Below, one piece after another: positions 1 to 6,361 of a DNA stretch of 6,361 nucleotides (its first letter is position 1; each line of letters begins with the position of its first letter). The DNA is from Burkholderiales bacterium RIFCSPHIGHO2_12_FULL_61_11 (lineage in GTDB: Bacteria > Pseudomonadota > Gammaproteobacteria > Burkholderiales > Burkholderiaceae_C). The notes beneath the pieces are model-generated. The model had not been told where the DNA came from. It saw only the letters and a list, made by a program, of their open reading frames with translations, and searched no databases. The stretch covers positions 2,811 through 9,171 of the forward strand of contig MERZ01000063.1 of assembly GCA_001770785.1 (NCBI GenBank), written 5' to 3'. The position numbers and the translations under genes are program-made.

Positions 1-223
<223 letters not shown>

Positions 224-728
224 TTAAGTTTGATAGACGCTGTCATCGGTGGTGATCAGCTCCAGCGGATAGCGCCGCCCGGCGAGGTAGTCTTCGATGC
301 ATTGGAGCAGCAACGCGCTGCGGTGACGCTGCGTGCAGGCTCTGATCTCATCGGCGCTCAGCCACAGCGTGCGCACAATGCCTTCGTCAAGCGCCTGGCC
401 CTGGACCTGCTCGCCCAGCTCGCCGCAAAACGCAAAGCGCAGGTAGGTGATGTCCATTGGCGTTTCTTCCTCCGGCACGGCCCGCTCAAAGCGCGAGAGG
501 TAGACGCCCACCAGCGCCGTCGGCGTGAAGTGAAAAGCCGTTTCTTCCAGCGTTTCCCGCGTGCAGCCTTGCAGCGGGCTTTCGCCCGGGTCCAGGTGGC
601 CCGCGGGATTGTTGAGCCTCAGGCCCGTCCCGGGTTTCCTCTTCGACCAGAAGGAATTTCTGGACACCGTCCATCGTGCGTTCAATCACGGCCGCCACCG
701 TGACGTTGGGTTTCCATCGTGTGTTCAT
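224..728 (-). pseudogene. nudJ: NudJ-like NUDIX hydrolase, apparent single-base frameshift
   Basis: This is a NUDIX pyrophosphohydrolase resembling NudJ (YmfB), which in E. coli hydrolyses nucleoside di/triphosphates and a thiamine-pathway pyrophosphate; the substrate here is unproven. The start is ATG at 728-726, giving MNTRWKPNVTVAAVIER, then FLLVEEETRDG. After about residue 35 the frame changes. The continuation LRLNNPAGHLDPGESP, with the Nudix box (GHLDPGE...RETLEET, about residues 43-63) and the C-terminal part through EGIVRTLW, is in another frame and ends at TAA 226-224. The span of 505 bases is one more than a multiple of three. Removing one C from the CCC at 624-626 (plus strand) restores a 167-residue protein reading DGLRLNNPAG. 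Read literally, the start frame ends at 486 after 80 residues without a Nudix box. The start overlaps the upstream lysR stop (ATGA), and mnmA follows after 9 bases. It may be a real mutation or a sequencing error; codon use and motif conservation downstream argue for a recent event or an error. Confidence 0.85.
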
Positions 729-1720
729 GGCGGGATTATCCGCGGCGTTGCTGAAGGCTGACGCGCCAGCGCGCTGGCAAAGCCGTGGGAAAAGCTCTGG
801 CGCAAGTGCGCCACGAAGCACTGCACGGCCTTGGGAACCTGCGCCGACCAGGGGCGCAGGGCGTAAATGCGCTCGCCAAAAAATCCCTGCACCTGCCAGT
901 CGGGCAAGAGCTGGACCAGGGCCGCCTCGCCTTTGCCAGCCGGCGGCACGCTGAAGTCCGGCAGCAGGCCGATGCCCAGGCCCGCCAGCAGGGCGTCGCG
1001 CAGCACTTCACTGTTATTCGCCTTGAGCGAGCCGGTGACGTTCACACCGACCCGTTCGCCCGGCTTTCCGGATTTCCGTTTGGCGTTGCGCACAAAGGTC
1101 CAGCTGTCAGCATGGCCGCCGCCCAGATACAGCAGGCAGTCGTGCGCCGCCAGCTCGGCTGGATGCGTGGGCACGCCGCGCCGCGCCAGGTACCGCGAGC
1201 TGGCCAGCAGCAGGGAGCGGGTTTCGCACAGCACCCAGGCCACATGCGTTTCGGGTGGCGCGTTGGTGTGCCGGATTGCCAGATCGAAGCCCTCGTTGGC
1301 CAGATTCACGAAGCGGTCGGTCAGCTCCAGCTCGATGTGAATGTCCGGGAAACGCTGCAGGAACGCTGCCACGCAGGGCGCAAGATGCTGGCGTCCCAGC
1401 GCGACCGGCGCGGTCACGCGGATCAGGCCGCGCGGCGCGCCGACCAGGTCGCGCGCGGCGCTGTAACTCTCGCTGATCCGGTTGAACGCCGGCTGCATGT
1501 CGTTGACCAGTTGCTGCCCGGCCTCGGTCAGGCCGACCGAGCGGGTGGTTCGGCGCACCAGCAGGACACCGGCGCTGCGCTCGAGTTCGCTGATGCGCGT
1601 GCTGGCCGAGGCTTTGGAAATGCCCAGGCGGCGCGCCGTCTCGGTAAAGCTGCGGGTCGCGGCCAGCACGGTCAGCAGGTGAAGGTCGGCAATCAGCGGC
1701 GACAATTGGTCAGAGGACAT
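725..1720 (-). CDS. LysR-family transcriptional regulator
   Basis: This is a 331-residue LysR-type DNA-binding regulator acting in the cytoplasm. The N-terminal winged helix-turn-helix spans about residues 12-68 (LLTVLAATRSFTETARRLGI, SKASASTRISELE, then VRRTTRSVGLTEAG), a strong family signature. The rest, from about residue 92 (GLIRVTAPVALGRQHLAP) to about 300, fits the periplasmic-binding-protein-like effector domain; the sequence resembles the CrgA-like branch. The last 20 or so residues (after VAHLRQSFSHG) are an unstructured-looking tail. The start is fixed at ATG 1720-1718 because an in-frame TGA lies at 1732-1730. The gene is divergent from mmsA, and a perfect inverted repeat sits 10 bases upstream of its start, so autoregulation and control of mmsA are plausible. 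The effector is unknown. Its TGA stop overlaps the start of the nudJ-like gene. The family call is secure; the target assignment is inference from position. Confidence 0.95.
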   Translation of the reverse strand: MSSDQLSPLIADLHLLTVLAATRSFTETARRLGISKASASTRISELERSAGVLLVRRTTRSVGLTEAGQQLVNDMQPAFNRISESYSAARDLVGAPRGLIRVTAPVALGRQHLAPCVAAFLQRFPDIHIELELTDRFVNLANEGFDLAIRHTNAPPETHVAWVLCETRSLLLASSRYLARRGVPTHPAELAAHDCLLYLGGGHADSWTFVRNAKRKSGKPGERVGVNVTGSLKANNSEVLRDALLAGLGIGLLPDFSVPPAGKGEAALVQLLPDWQVQGFFGERIYALRPWSAQVPKAVQCFVAHLRQSFSHGFASALARQPSATPRIIPP

Positions 1721-1730
1721 GGACGCTTTT

Positions 1731-1754
1731 CATTGTTCAGGAATATGAACAATG
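1731..1754. promoter_or_regulatory. Perfect 9-bp inverted repeat, probable LysR operator
   Basis: CATTGTTCA (1731-1739) and its exact reverse complement TGAACAATG (1746-1754) flank six bases. The element contains T-N11-A spacings (for example T1737 to A1749), the general form of LysR-family recognition sites. It sits in the 118-base region between divergent lysR and mmsA, 10 bases from the lysR start. It covers the putative lysR -10 and start site and is centred about 65 bases upstream of the putative mmsA start site. The repeat is directly visible; binding by the neighbouring regulator is inferred from family practice. Confidence 0.75.
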
Positions 1755-1779
1755 TAATCAGTAAACCGGGCATTATCAA
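1751..1779 (-). promoter_or_regulatory. Candidate sigma-70 promoter of lysR
   Basis: On the minus strand, TTGATA (1779-1774, 5 of 6 to the -35 consensus) and TACATT (1756-1751, 4 of 6 to the -10 consensus) are separated by 17 bases. Transcription would start near 1744, about 24 bases before the lysR ATG. The -10 and the start site lie inside the inverted repeat at 1731-1754, so protein bound there would block RNA polymerase. This was picked by eye and not tested. Confidence 0.5.
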
Positions 1780-1801
1780 ATCGGCCGGGAACTCCTAGAC
1801 T
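1773..1801 (+). promoter_or_regulatory. Candidate weak promoter of mmsA
   Basis: TTATCA (1773-1778, 4 of 6 to the -35 consensus) and TAGACT (1796-1801, 4 of 6 to the -10 consensus) are separated by 17 bases, with a start expected near 1808 and a leader of about 31 bases. Both hexamers are poor, as is usual for promoters that need an activator. The inverted repeat at 1731-1754 would then be centred near -65, the standard LysR position. The -35 overlaps the lysR -35 on the other strand. Confidence 0.35.
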
Positions 1802-1826
1802 TGCCAACACCTGCTCATTGATTTTC

Positions 1827-1832
1827 AAAGGA
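1827..1832 (+). promoter_or_regulatory. Ribosome binding site of mmsA
   Basis: AAAGGA lies six bases before the ATG at 1839 and decides the start. The frame is open further upstream with a TTG at 1818, but that codon has no comparable site, and starting there would add seven residues (MIFKGFP) encoded across this very Shine-Dalgarno sequence. Confidence 0.8.
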
Positions 1833-1838
1833 TTTCCC

Positions 1839-3353
1839 ATGTCTTCACAAGCCACGATTGCTCACTACCTGAACGGACGCGTGACCACGCCCGCGGCAGG
1901 GCGCAGCCAACCAGTTTTCAACCCCGCCACGGGTGCCGTCTCGGGCCATGTCGCGCTGGCCAGCGCCGTGGAGGTGGCCGCTGCTGTCGCCGCTGCGCAA
2001 GCCGCCTTCCCGGCCTGGGCCGACACGCCGCCGTTGCGCCGCGCGCGAGTCATGTTCAAATTTCTCGACCTGCTGAACAAGAACAAGGACAAGCTGGCCC
2101 ACCTCATTACCGCCGAGCACGGCAAGGTGTTCACTGATGCGCAGGGCGAAGTGGCGCGCGGCATCGACATCGTGGAATTCGCCTGCGGCATTCCCCAGTT
2201 GCTCAAGGGCGACTTCACCGATCAGGTCAGCACCGGCATTGACAACTGGACGCTGCGTCAGCCGCTCGGCGTGGTGGCGGGCATCACGCCCTTCAACTTT
2301 CCGGTGATGGTGCCGATGTGGATGTTCCCGGTGGCCATTGCCGCGGGCAACTGCTTTGTGCTCAAGCCCAGCCCGATCGACCCGAGCGCCAGCCTGCTCA
2401 TGGCCGAGTTGCTCACGCAGGCCGGCTTGCCCGACGGTGTTTTCAACGTGGTGCAGGGCGACAAGGAGGCGGTCGATGCCTTGCTGGTGCATCCCGATGT
2501 GAAAGCCGTGTCCTTTGTCGGCTCGACGCCGATTGCCAACTACATCTATGAAACCGGCGCGCACCATGGCAAACGCGTGCAGGCGCTCGGCGGTGCCAAG
2601 AACCACATGGTGGTCATGCCCGACGCCGACCTGAACCAGGCCGTTGACGCGCTGATCGGCGCGGGCTACGGCTCGGCTGGTGAACGCTGCATGGCGATTT
2701 CGGTGGCCGTGCTGGTCGGCGACGTGGCCGACAAGCTCGTTCCCATGCTGCAGGCGCGGGCCAAGACCCTGGTCATCAAGAACGGCGAAGAGCTTGATGC
2801 CGAGATGGGTCCCATCGTCAGCGCTGCCGCGCACCAGCGCATCACCGGCTACATCGACCAGGGCGTGAAAGAGGGCGCGAAGTTGCTGGTCGATGGGCGC
2901 ACTTTCACCGGCGCTGATGCAGGCCCCGGATGCGACAAAGGCTTCTGGATGGGCGGCACCTTGTTTGATCATGTCACGCCCGCCATGCGCATCTACAAGG
3001 AAGAAATATTTGGGCCGGTGCTGGGCTGCGTGCGCGTGAAGGATTTTGCCGAAGCCGTCAATCTGGTCAATGCCCACGAGTTTGGCAACGGTGTGAGCTG
3101 CTACACCCGTGACGGCAATGTGGCGCGCGAATTTTCCCGCCGCATCCAGGTTGGCATGGTCGGCATCAATGTGCCGATTCCGGTGCCGATGGCCTGGCAC
3201 GGCTTTGGCGGCTGGAAGAAAAGCCTGTTTGGCGACATGCACGCCTATGGCGAAGAAGGCGTGCGTTTTTACACCAAGCAAAAATCAATCATGCAGCGCT
3301 GGCCCGAAAGCATTGGCAAGGGCGCCGAGTTTGTGATGCCGACCGCGAAATAG
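1839..3353 (+). CDS. mmsA: CoA-acylating methylmalonate-semialdehyde dehydrogenase
   Basis: MmsA oxidises methylmalonate semialdehyde (or malonate semialdehyde) with NAD+ and CoA to propionyl-CoA (or acetyl-CoA) and CO2, late in valine catabolism and also in beta-alanine, thymine or inositol breakdown. The protein has 504 residues, normal for the family. Aldehyde dehydrogenase features appear in order: PFNFP with the oxyanion Asn153, LKPS with Lys176, FVGST (226-230) in the NAD fold, catalytic Cys284 in [14 protein letters not shown], and EEIFGP (388-393) contacting the cofactor. GGAKNH (251-256) has Asn255 where hydrolytic aldehyde dehydrogenases carry the general-base Glu, a hallmark of the CoA-acylating subfamily. 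C-terminal [20 protein letters not shown] is also typical. The gene is divergent from lysR, which probably controls it, and ends 26 bases before a strong terminator, so it seems monocistronic. No mmsB or other valine genes are in view, so the physiological substrate cannot be read from context. Confidence 0.96.
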   Translation: MSSQATIAHYLNGRVTTPAAGRSQPVFNPATGAVSGHVALASAVEVAAAVAAAQAAFPAWADTPPLRRARVMFKFLDLLNKNKDKLAHLITAEHGKVFTDAQGEVARGIDIVEFACGIPQLLKGDFTDQVSTGIDNWTLRQPLGVVAGITPFNFPVMVPMWMFPVAIAAGNCFVLKPSPIDPSASLLMAELLTQAGLPDGVFNVVQGDKEAVDALLVHPDVKAVSFVGSTPIANYIYETGAHHGKRVQALGGAKNHMVVMPDADLNQAVDALIGAGYGSAGERCMAISVAVLVGDVADKLVPMLQARAKTLVIKNGEELDAEMGPIVSAAAHQRITGYIDQGVKEGAKLLVDGRTFTGADAGPGCDKGFWMGGTLFDHVTPAMRIYKEEIFGPVLGCVRVKDFAEAVNLVNAHEFGNGVSCYTRDGNVAREFSRRIQVGMVGINVPIPVPMAWHGFGGWKKSLFGDMHAYGEEGVRFYTKQKSIMQRWPESIGKGAEFVMPTAK

Positions 3354-3379
3354 CCGCGACAGCGCCAGGCGCTCCGCGC

Positions 3380-3421
3380 AAGCTCCATGGGCCGCTCTGT
3401 CGGCGCATGGAGCTTTTTTTT
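3380..3421 (+). terminator. Rho-independent terminator after mmsA
   Basis: AAGCTCCATG (3380-3389) pairs exactly with CATGGAGCTT (3406-3415). Inside, after one G/G mismatch, GCCG (3391-3394) pairs with CGGC (3401-3404) around a six-base loop. A run of eight T (3414-3421) follows, overlapping the foot of the stem. This is a strong intrinsic terminator 26 bases after the mmsA stop. It separates mmsA from pntAB. Confidence 0.92.
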
Positions 3422-3493
3422 GAAGTGGCCCGTCTCGCGATGGCCCGCCGGTCTTGCGCTCGACAGGCGTATTGGATAGGGCTATGGCAACCG

Positions 3494-3529
3494 GAAATCA
3501 TGAGGCTGTAGCTACCAAATAAATAGCGT
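3494..3529. repeat. Possible degenerate copy of a Comamonadaceae-type intergenic repeat
   Basis: Read on the minus strand, this stretch gives GCTATTTATTTGGTAGCTAC followed by AGCCTCATGATTTCC. From memory, that resembles one end of a dispersed intergenic element of Comamonadaceae genomes (a CTATT...TTTGATAGCTG core, often with a GCGCTT hairpin). The hairpin part is not recognisable here. ATAGGGC (3476-3482) and GCCCTAT (3567-3573) form a 7-bp inverted pair around the wider area, which may be chance. No second copy is in the window, so repeat status rests on recollection. Confidence 0.2.
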
Positions 3530-3630
3530 CAGGGTGTCGCAGGAAGCGCAATTATTTTCCATGAGCGCCCTATGGCGTGACTCCGGATTCTCATCGTCTC
3601 ATGCCTGACCTTGGGTGATTGCCATTCTGT

Positions 3631-3647
3631 TGACTTAAGTCATGACT
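3631..3647. promoter_or_regulatory. Overlapping palindromes with three TGACT half-sites upstream of pntA
   Basis: TGACTTAAGTCA (3631-3642) is a perfect 12-bp palindrome. The following bases make a second, overlapping palindrome, AGTCATGACT (3638-3647), so TGACT occurs at 3631, reversed at 3638, and again at 3643. The element lies about 120 bases before the pntA start and overlaps the TTGACT -35-like hexamer at 3630. It could be an operator; no specific regulator is recognised. Confidence 0.35.
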
Positions 3648-3683
3648 GACCCGGCCTGAAACGGGTGCGAATTCAGTTAAGCT

Positions 3684-3701
3684 TGCCGACACAGTGCCGA
3701 C
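3684..3701 (+). repeat. Direct repeat of TGCCGAC, 11-bp phase
   Basis: TGCCGAC occurs at 3684-3690 and again at 3695-3701, with start positions 11 bases apart, about one helical turn. It lies between the TGACT palindromes and the leader hairpin of pntA. Such phasing would suit a dimeric activator, but two 7-mers can also arise by chance. Confidence 0.3.
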
Positions 3702-3721
3702 CCTGGGGCTTTGCCTCGGGG
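3701..3721 (+). other. Stable hairpin in the pntA upstream/leader region
   Basis: Bases 3701-3709 (CCCTGGGGC) can pair with 3713-3721 (GCCTCGGGG) through nine pairs, two of them G-U wobbles, closing a TTT loop. There is no T-run afterwards, so it is not an intrinsic terminator. It ends 45 bases before the pntA ATG. If transcribed it would stand upstream of the ribosome binding site and could stabilise the mRNA or serve as a regulatory stem; no known riboswitch is recognised. Confidence 0.4.
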
Positions 3722-3753
3722 CGGGATTGCACATGCTGTTGAAAAATAAAGTT

Positions 3754-3758
3754 GAGGA
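3754..3758 (+). promoter_or_regulatory. Ribosome binding site of pntA
   Basis: GAGGA lies eight bases before ATG 3767. It selects this ATG over the in-frame TTG at 3752, which overlaps the site and would only add five residues. Confidence 0.75.
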
Positions 3759-3766
3759 CTCACTTC

Positions 3767-5425
3767 ATGCAAGCTGGTGTACTTTCTGAGACGACATCGG
3801 GCACCACGCCTGCCGCCGTTGCCAATCCAACCATTGAATCCAAAACGGCGCAGCGCATTGGCGTGCCGCGCGAGATTTTTCCGGGCGAAAAACGCGTGGC
3901 CACGGTACCCGATGTGGTCGGAAAACTCATCAAGCTGGGTTTTGCCGTGTCAGTGCAATCGGGTGCTGGTGACGCCGCCAATGTCAGCGATGATGCCTAC
4001 CGGGCCGCTGGAGCAACAGTGGTCGAAGGCGCTGCCCAGTTGTGGGCCGAGTCCGATATCGTGTTCAAGGTGCGTGGCCCCACGCCAGACGAAGTGGGCT
4101 TGATGCGCCAGGGTGGCACGCTGGCGTGCTTTATCTGGCCGGCACAGAATCCGGAGCTGCTCAAGCTGCTCGCCGCCAAAGGTGCCACCGTGCTGGCGAT
4201 GGACAGCGTGCCACGCATCTCGCGGGCGCAAAAGCTCGATGCGCTGAGCTCCATGGCGAACATTGGTGGCTATCGCGCCGTCATTGAAGCGGCCCATCAA
4301 TTCGGCCGCTTCTTCACGGGTCAGATCACGGCCGCGGGCAAAGTGCCGCCGGCCAAGGTGTTCGTGATCGGCGCTGGCGTGGCCGGGCTCGCCGCCATTG
4401 GTGCGGCAGCCGGCTTGGGCGCCATCGTGCGCGCCAACGACACACGCCCTGAAGTGGCCGACCAGATCAAGTCACTGGGTGGTGAATTTGTGCCGGTGGA
4501 ATATGTGGAAGAAGGCACCGGCGTGGGTGGTTACGCCAAGGTCATGAGCGAGGGTTTCCAAAAGGCCCAGCGCGAGACCTTTGCCAAGCAGGCCAAGGAG
4601 GTCGACATCATCATCACCACCGCGCTGATTCCCGGCAAGCCCGCGCCCTTGTTGATTACCGCCGAGATGGTGCGCTCCATGAAGCCGGGCAGCATCATTG
4701 TGGATATGGCGGCCGAGCAAGGGGGCAACTGCGAACTGACTGAACCCGGCAAGATCGTGGTCAAGCATGGTGTCACCATCATCGGCTACAGCGACCTGCC
4801 AAGCCGTCTGCCCACGCAGTCGAGCACCTTGTATGCCACCAACCTGTTTCGCCTGGCCGAGGAGTTGTGCAAGACCAAGGACGGCATCATCAATGTCAAC
4901 ATGGACGACGAAGTGCTGCGCGGCACCACGGTGGTCAAGGAAGGCAACATCACCTGGCCGCCCCCGGCGCCCAAGTTGTCGGCGGCCCCTGCGGCGCCAG
5001 CGGCCAAGCCGCAGGTGGCCGTGGCCAAGCCAAAAGGTGGGCACGGCGCCAGCAGCGCGCCAGCCTCGGGCATCCGCGCGGCTGTGATTTTTGGCGTGGC
5101 GGCATTGCTTTTCTGGCTCGTGGGTTCCAGCGCGCCCAAGGAATTTCTGGCGCACTTCACCGTGTTTGTGCTGGGCTGCTTCGTTGGCTACATGGTGGTG
5201 TGGAACGTCAAGCCGGCCTTGCACACACCGCTCATGAGCGTGACCAACGCCATCAGCAGCATCATTGCCATTGGCGCGCTGGTGCAAATCGCGCCGCCAG
5301 GCTCGGCTGATCGAGCCGATCAATGGATTCTCGGGTTGGCGGCGGCGGGCATTGTGCTCACGTCCATCAATATGTTTGGCGGCTTCGCCGTGACCCAGCG
5401 CATGCTGGCCATGTTCCGAAAATAA
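3767..5425 (+). CDS. pntA: Proton-translocating NAD(P) transhydrogenase, alpha subunit
   Basis: PntA carries the NAD(H)-binding domain I and part of the proton channel of the inner-membrane transhydrogenase, which drives hydride transfer from NADH to NADP+ with the proton gradient. The protein has 552 residues. Domain I (about 30-397) opens with [20 protein letters not shown]. It contains the [10 protein letters not shown] loop with Arg150, Gln155 and Asp158, matching the Arg/Gln/Asp set of the Rhodospirillum rubrum enzyme that contacts the nicotinamide. It then has the Rossmann motif GAGVAG (202-207) and the mobile loop [20 protein letters not shown] (340-359). An Ala/Pro/Lys-rich linker (398-434) leads to about four membrane helices (roughly 437-453, 460-479, 489-508, 519-540). 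E. coli PntA has 510 residues; the excess is an N-terminal tail of about 29 residues and the linker. Domain I and the membrane part are one chain here, whereas some bacteria split them. pntB follows after 12 bases. Confidence 0.97.
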   Translation: MQAGVLSETTSGTTPAAVANPTIESKTAQRIGVPREIFPGEKRVATVPDVVGKLIKLGFAVSVQSGAGDAANVSDDAYRAAGATVVEGAAQLWAESDIVFKVRGPTPDEVGLMRQGGTLACFIWPAQNPELLKLLAAKGATVLAMDSVPRISRAQKLDALSSMANIGGYRAVIEAAHQFGRFFTGQITAAGKVPPAKVFVIGAGVAGLAAIGAAAGLGAIVRANDTRPEVADQIKSLGGEFVPVEYVEEGTGVGGYAKVMSEGFQKAQRETFAKQAKEVDIIITTALIPGKPAPLLITAEMVRSMKPGSIIVDMAAEQGGNCELTEPGKIVVKHGVTIIGYSDLPSRLPTQSSTLYATNLFRLAEELCKTKDGIINVNMDDEVLRGTTVVKEGNITWPPPAPKLSAAPAAPAAKPQVAVAKPKGGHGASSAPASGIRAAVIFGVAALLFWLVGSSAPKEFLAHFTVFVLGCFVGYMVVWNVKPALHTPLMSVTNAISSIIAIGALVQIAPPGSADRADQWILGLAAAGIVLTSINMFGGFAVTQRMLAMFRK

Positions 5426-5430
5426 GGAAG
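5424..5430 (+). promoter_or_regulatory. Ribosome binding site of pntB overlapping the pntA stop
   Basis: AAGGAAG begins within the TAA stop of pntA and ends seven bases before ATG 5438. It is a strong site that ribosomes finishing pntA would reach directly, suiting balanced synthesis of the two subunits. Confidence 0.8.
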
Positions 5431-5437
5431 TCGATAA

Positions 5438-6361
5438 ATGTCTGCAAATCTGGCAACGGTCTCCTATATCGGAGCGACCATCCTTTTCATCCTGAGTCTC
5501 GGGGGCCTTTCCAACCAGGCCACCTCGCTGCGCGGCAATCTCTACGGCATGATCGGCATGACGCTGGCCGTGTTGGCAACGGTGTTTGGCCCCAGCGTGA
5601 CGGCGTCGGGCATTCCCTGGATCATCGGCGCCATGTTGATAGGCGCCAGCATCGGCCTGTACGCGGCCCGCACCGTGCAAATGACGCAGATGCCCGAACT
5701 GGTGGCGCTGATGCACAGCATGGTCGGCCTGGCAGCGATGCTGGTCGGCTTCGCCACCTACATCGACCCGGCGGCTGCGGCGGGTTTCACCGGATCGGCC
5801 AAAACGATTCACGAAATGGAGATCTACATCGGCATCTTCATCGGCGCGGTGACGTTCTCGGGCTCCATCATTGCCTTTGGCAAGCTGTCAGGCCGCATCG
5901 GCGGCAATCCCATGCTGCTTCCCGGGCGCCATTGGATGAACCTGGCGGGCCTGCTGGTGGTGATCTATTTCGGGCGCGAGTTCCTGCACGCCGAGACTTT
6001 GAGCGCGGGCACGGCGCCACTGATCGTGATGACGGTCGTTGCACTGCTGTTTGGCGTTCACATGGTGATGGCCATTGGCGGAGCCGACATGCCGGTGGTG
6101 GTGTCCATGCTCAACAGTTACTCCGGTTGGGCGGCGGCGGCCACCGGTTTCATGCTGTCCAACGACCTGCTGATCGTGACCGGTGCCCTGGTCGGCTCCA
6201 GTGGTGCGATCCTGTCCTACATCATGTGCAACGCAATGAACCGAAGCTTCATCAGCGTGATAGCCGGCGGCTTCGGCACCACCAGCGCGAAACCGAAGAA
6301 AGCTGCCGGTGGCGCGACGGAGCCAGATGGTGAGGTGACCCCAATCAGTGCCACCGAAACC
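5438..6361 (+). CDS. pntB: Proton-translocating NAD(P) transhydrogenase, beta subunit (C-terminus beyond window)
   Basis: PntB supplies most of the membrane proton channel (domain II) and the NADP(H)-binding domain III. The frame is open from ATG 5438 to the window end, 308 codons without a stop; family members are about 460-480 residues. The visible part is a multi-helix membrane domain. [20 protein letters not shown] places His93 at the position of the proton-channel His91 of E. coli. [20 protein letters not shown] (about 214-233) holds the conserved Asp217 and Asn226. [12 protein letters not shown] (157-168) and [19 protein letters not shown] (254-272) are also family hallmarks. After about residue 282 the sequence turns into a Lys/Gly/Ala/Glu-rich hinge ([16 protein letters not shown]), where the window stops, so the NADP site is not seen. 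It is cotranscribed with pntA. Confidence 0.96.
   Translation, partial: MSANLATVSYIGATILFILSLGGLSNQATSLRGNLYGMIGMTLAVLATVFGPSVTASGIPWIIGAMLIGASIGLYAARTVQMTQMPELVALMHSMVGLAAMLVGFATYIDPAAAAGFTGSAKTIHEMEIYIGIFIGAVTFSGSIIAFGKLSGRIGGNPMLLPGRHWMNLAGLLVVIYFGREFLHAETLSAGTAPLIVMTVVALLFGVHMVMAIGGADMPVVVSMLNSYSGWAAAATGFMLSNDLLIVTGALVGSSGAILSYIMCNAMNRSFISVIAGGFGTTSAKPKKAAGGATEPDGEVTPISATET

Larger units (their letters stand above)
3354..3766. other. Non-coding gap between mmsA and pntA
   Basis: These 413 bases hold no convincing gene on either strand; short open frames here lack ribosome binding sites and recognisable protein character. The left end carries the mmsA terminator. The middle (3422-3628) is less GC-rich in places and shows only a faint repeat-like stretch. 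The right end (3629-3766) is the pntA upstream region, with palindromic half-sites, a phased direct repeat and a hairpin. I could not choose a sigma-70 promoter for pntA: TTGACT at 3630-3635 is a good -35 match but has no fitting -10 at 16-18 bases. Confidence 0.7.

Noticed and set aside
624..640. Programmed frameshift as the normal expression mode of the nudJ-like gene
   Set aside because: No classic slippery heptamer or nearby stop is visible at the junction, and NudJ-type proteins are normally made from one frame. A mutation or sequence error is simpler.
1733..1760. Alternative mmsA promoter TTGTTC (1733-1738) with TAATCA (1755-1760)
   Set aside because: The -10 match is poor and the spacer is 16 bases. 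It would leave a leader of about 70 bases and bury the operator in the promoter; the pair at 1773-1801 fits better, though still weakly.
785..1798. 337-codon plus-strand open frame antisense to lysR
   Set aside because: It mirrors the lysR codon bias, is rich in Gln/Arg/Ala without motifs, and runs across the control region. The minus-strand LysR protein is unmistakable.
1845..3281. Long open frame (478 codons) antisense to mmsA
   Set aside because: It lies wholly under a well-supported gene with clear dehydrogenase motifs. The His/Gly/Arg-rich composition is that of a GC-rich antisense shadow, with no recognisable domain.
3361..3372. AGCGCC and GGCGCT inverted pair just after the mmsA stop
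   Set aside because: The halves are practically adjacent, leaving no proper loop, and there is no T-run. The real terminator is the hairpin at 3380-3415.
3289..3501. 70-codon minus-strand open frame over the mmsA terminator
   Set aside because: No ribosome binding site, Arg/Ser-rich composition, and it overlaps the end of mmsA and its terminator.
4472..5812. 446-codon minus-strand open frame across pntA and pntB
   Set aside because: It spans two real genes on the other strand and has His/Gly/Asp-rich, motif-free composition; it is a shadow.
5323..6333. 336-codon plus-strand open frame over the end of pntA and pntB
   Set aside because: It is out of frame with both genes and Arg/His-rich. 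The correct frame from 5438 gives a textbook PntB membrane domain and simply lacks a stop within the window.

Overview
The window looks like a chromosomal housekeeping segment of a GC-rich betaproteobacterium, most likely Burkholderiales and probably Comamonadaceae (Polaromonas/Rhodoferax/Variovorax-like). This placement is an inference from protein resemblance, codon bias and the nudJ-mnmA pairing. There are no insertion sequences, phage genes, CRISPR arrays, tRNA or rRNA genes. I found no new system; the points of interest are regulatory sites and one broken gene.

Left part, minus strand (1-1720): three genes read leftward as a tight cluster. They are a LysR-type regulator, then a NudJ-type NUDIX hydrolase whose start codon overlaps the regulator's stop codon (ATGA), then mnmA (tRNA 2-thiouridylase), cut by the window edge after 71 codons. 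The NUDIX gene carries an apparent one-base insertion near position 624-626 that splits it into two frames.

Divergent control region (1721-1838): a perfect 9+9 bp inverted repeat at 1731-1754 lies between lysR and the rightward gene mmsA. A good candidate lysR promoter overlaps it, and a weaker candidate mmsA promoter places it near -65. This is the classical layout for a LysR regulator that represses itself and controls its divergent neighbour.

Middle (1839-3421): mmsA encodes a CoA-acylating methylmalonate-semialdehyde dehydrogenase (valine and related catabolism). It is followed by a strong intrinsic terminator. A 413-base non-coding gap (3354-3766) follows, whose right half holds palindromic TGACT half-sites, an 11-bp-phased direct repeat and a stable hairpin ahead of pntA.

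Right part (3767-6361): pntA and pntB, 12 bases apart, encode the proton-translocating NAD(P) transhydrogenase, which uses the proton gradient to make NADPH from NADH. PntA is a fused domain I + membrane segment form with an extended N-terminus and an Ala/Pro-rich linker. PntB runs off the window in the hinge before its NADP-binding domain III. The terminator separates mmsA from pntAB, so they are probably independent units.
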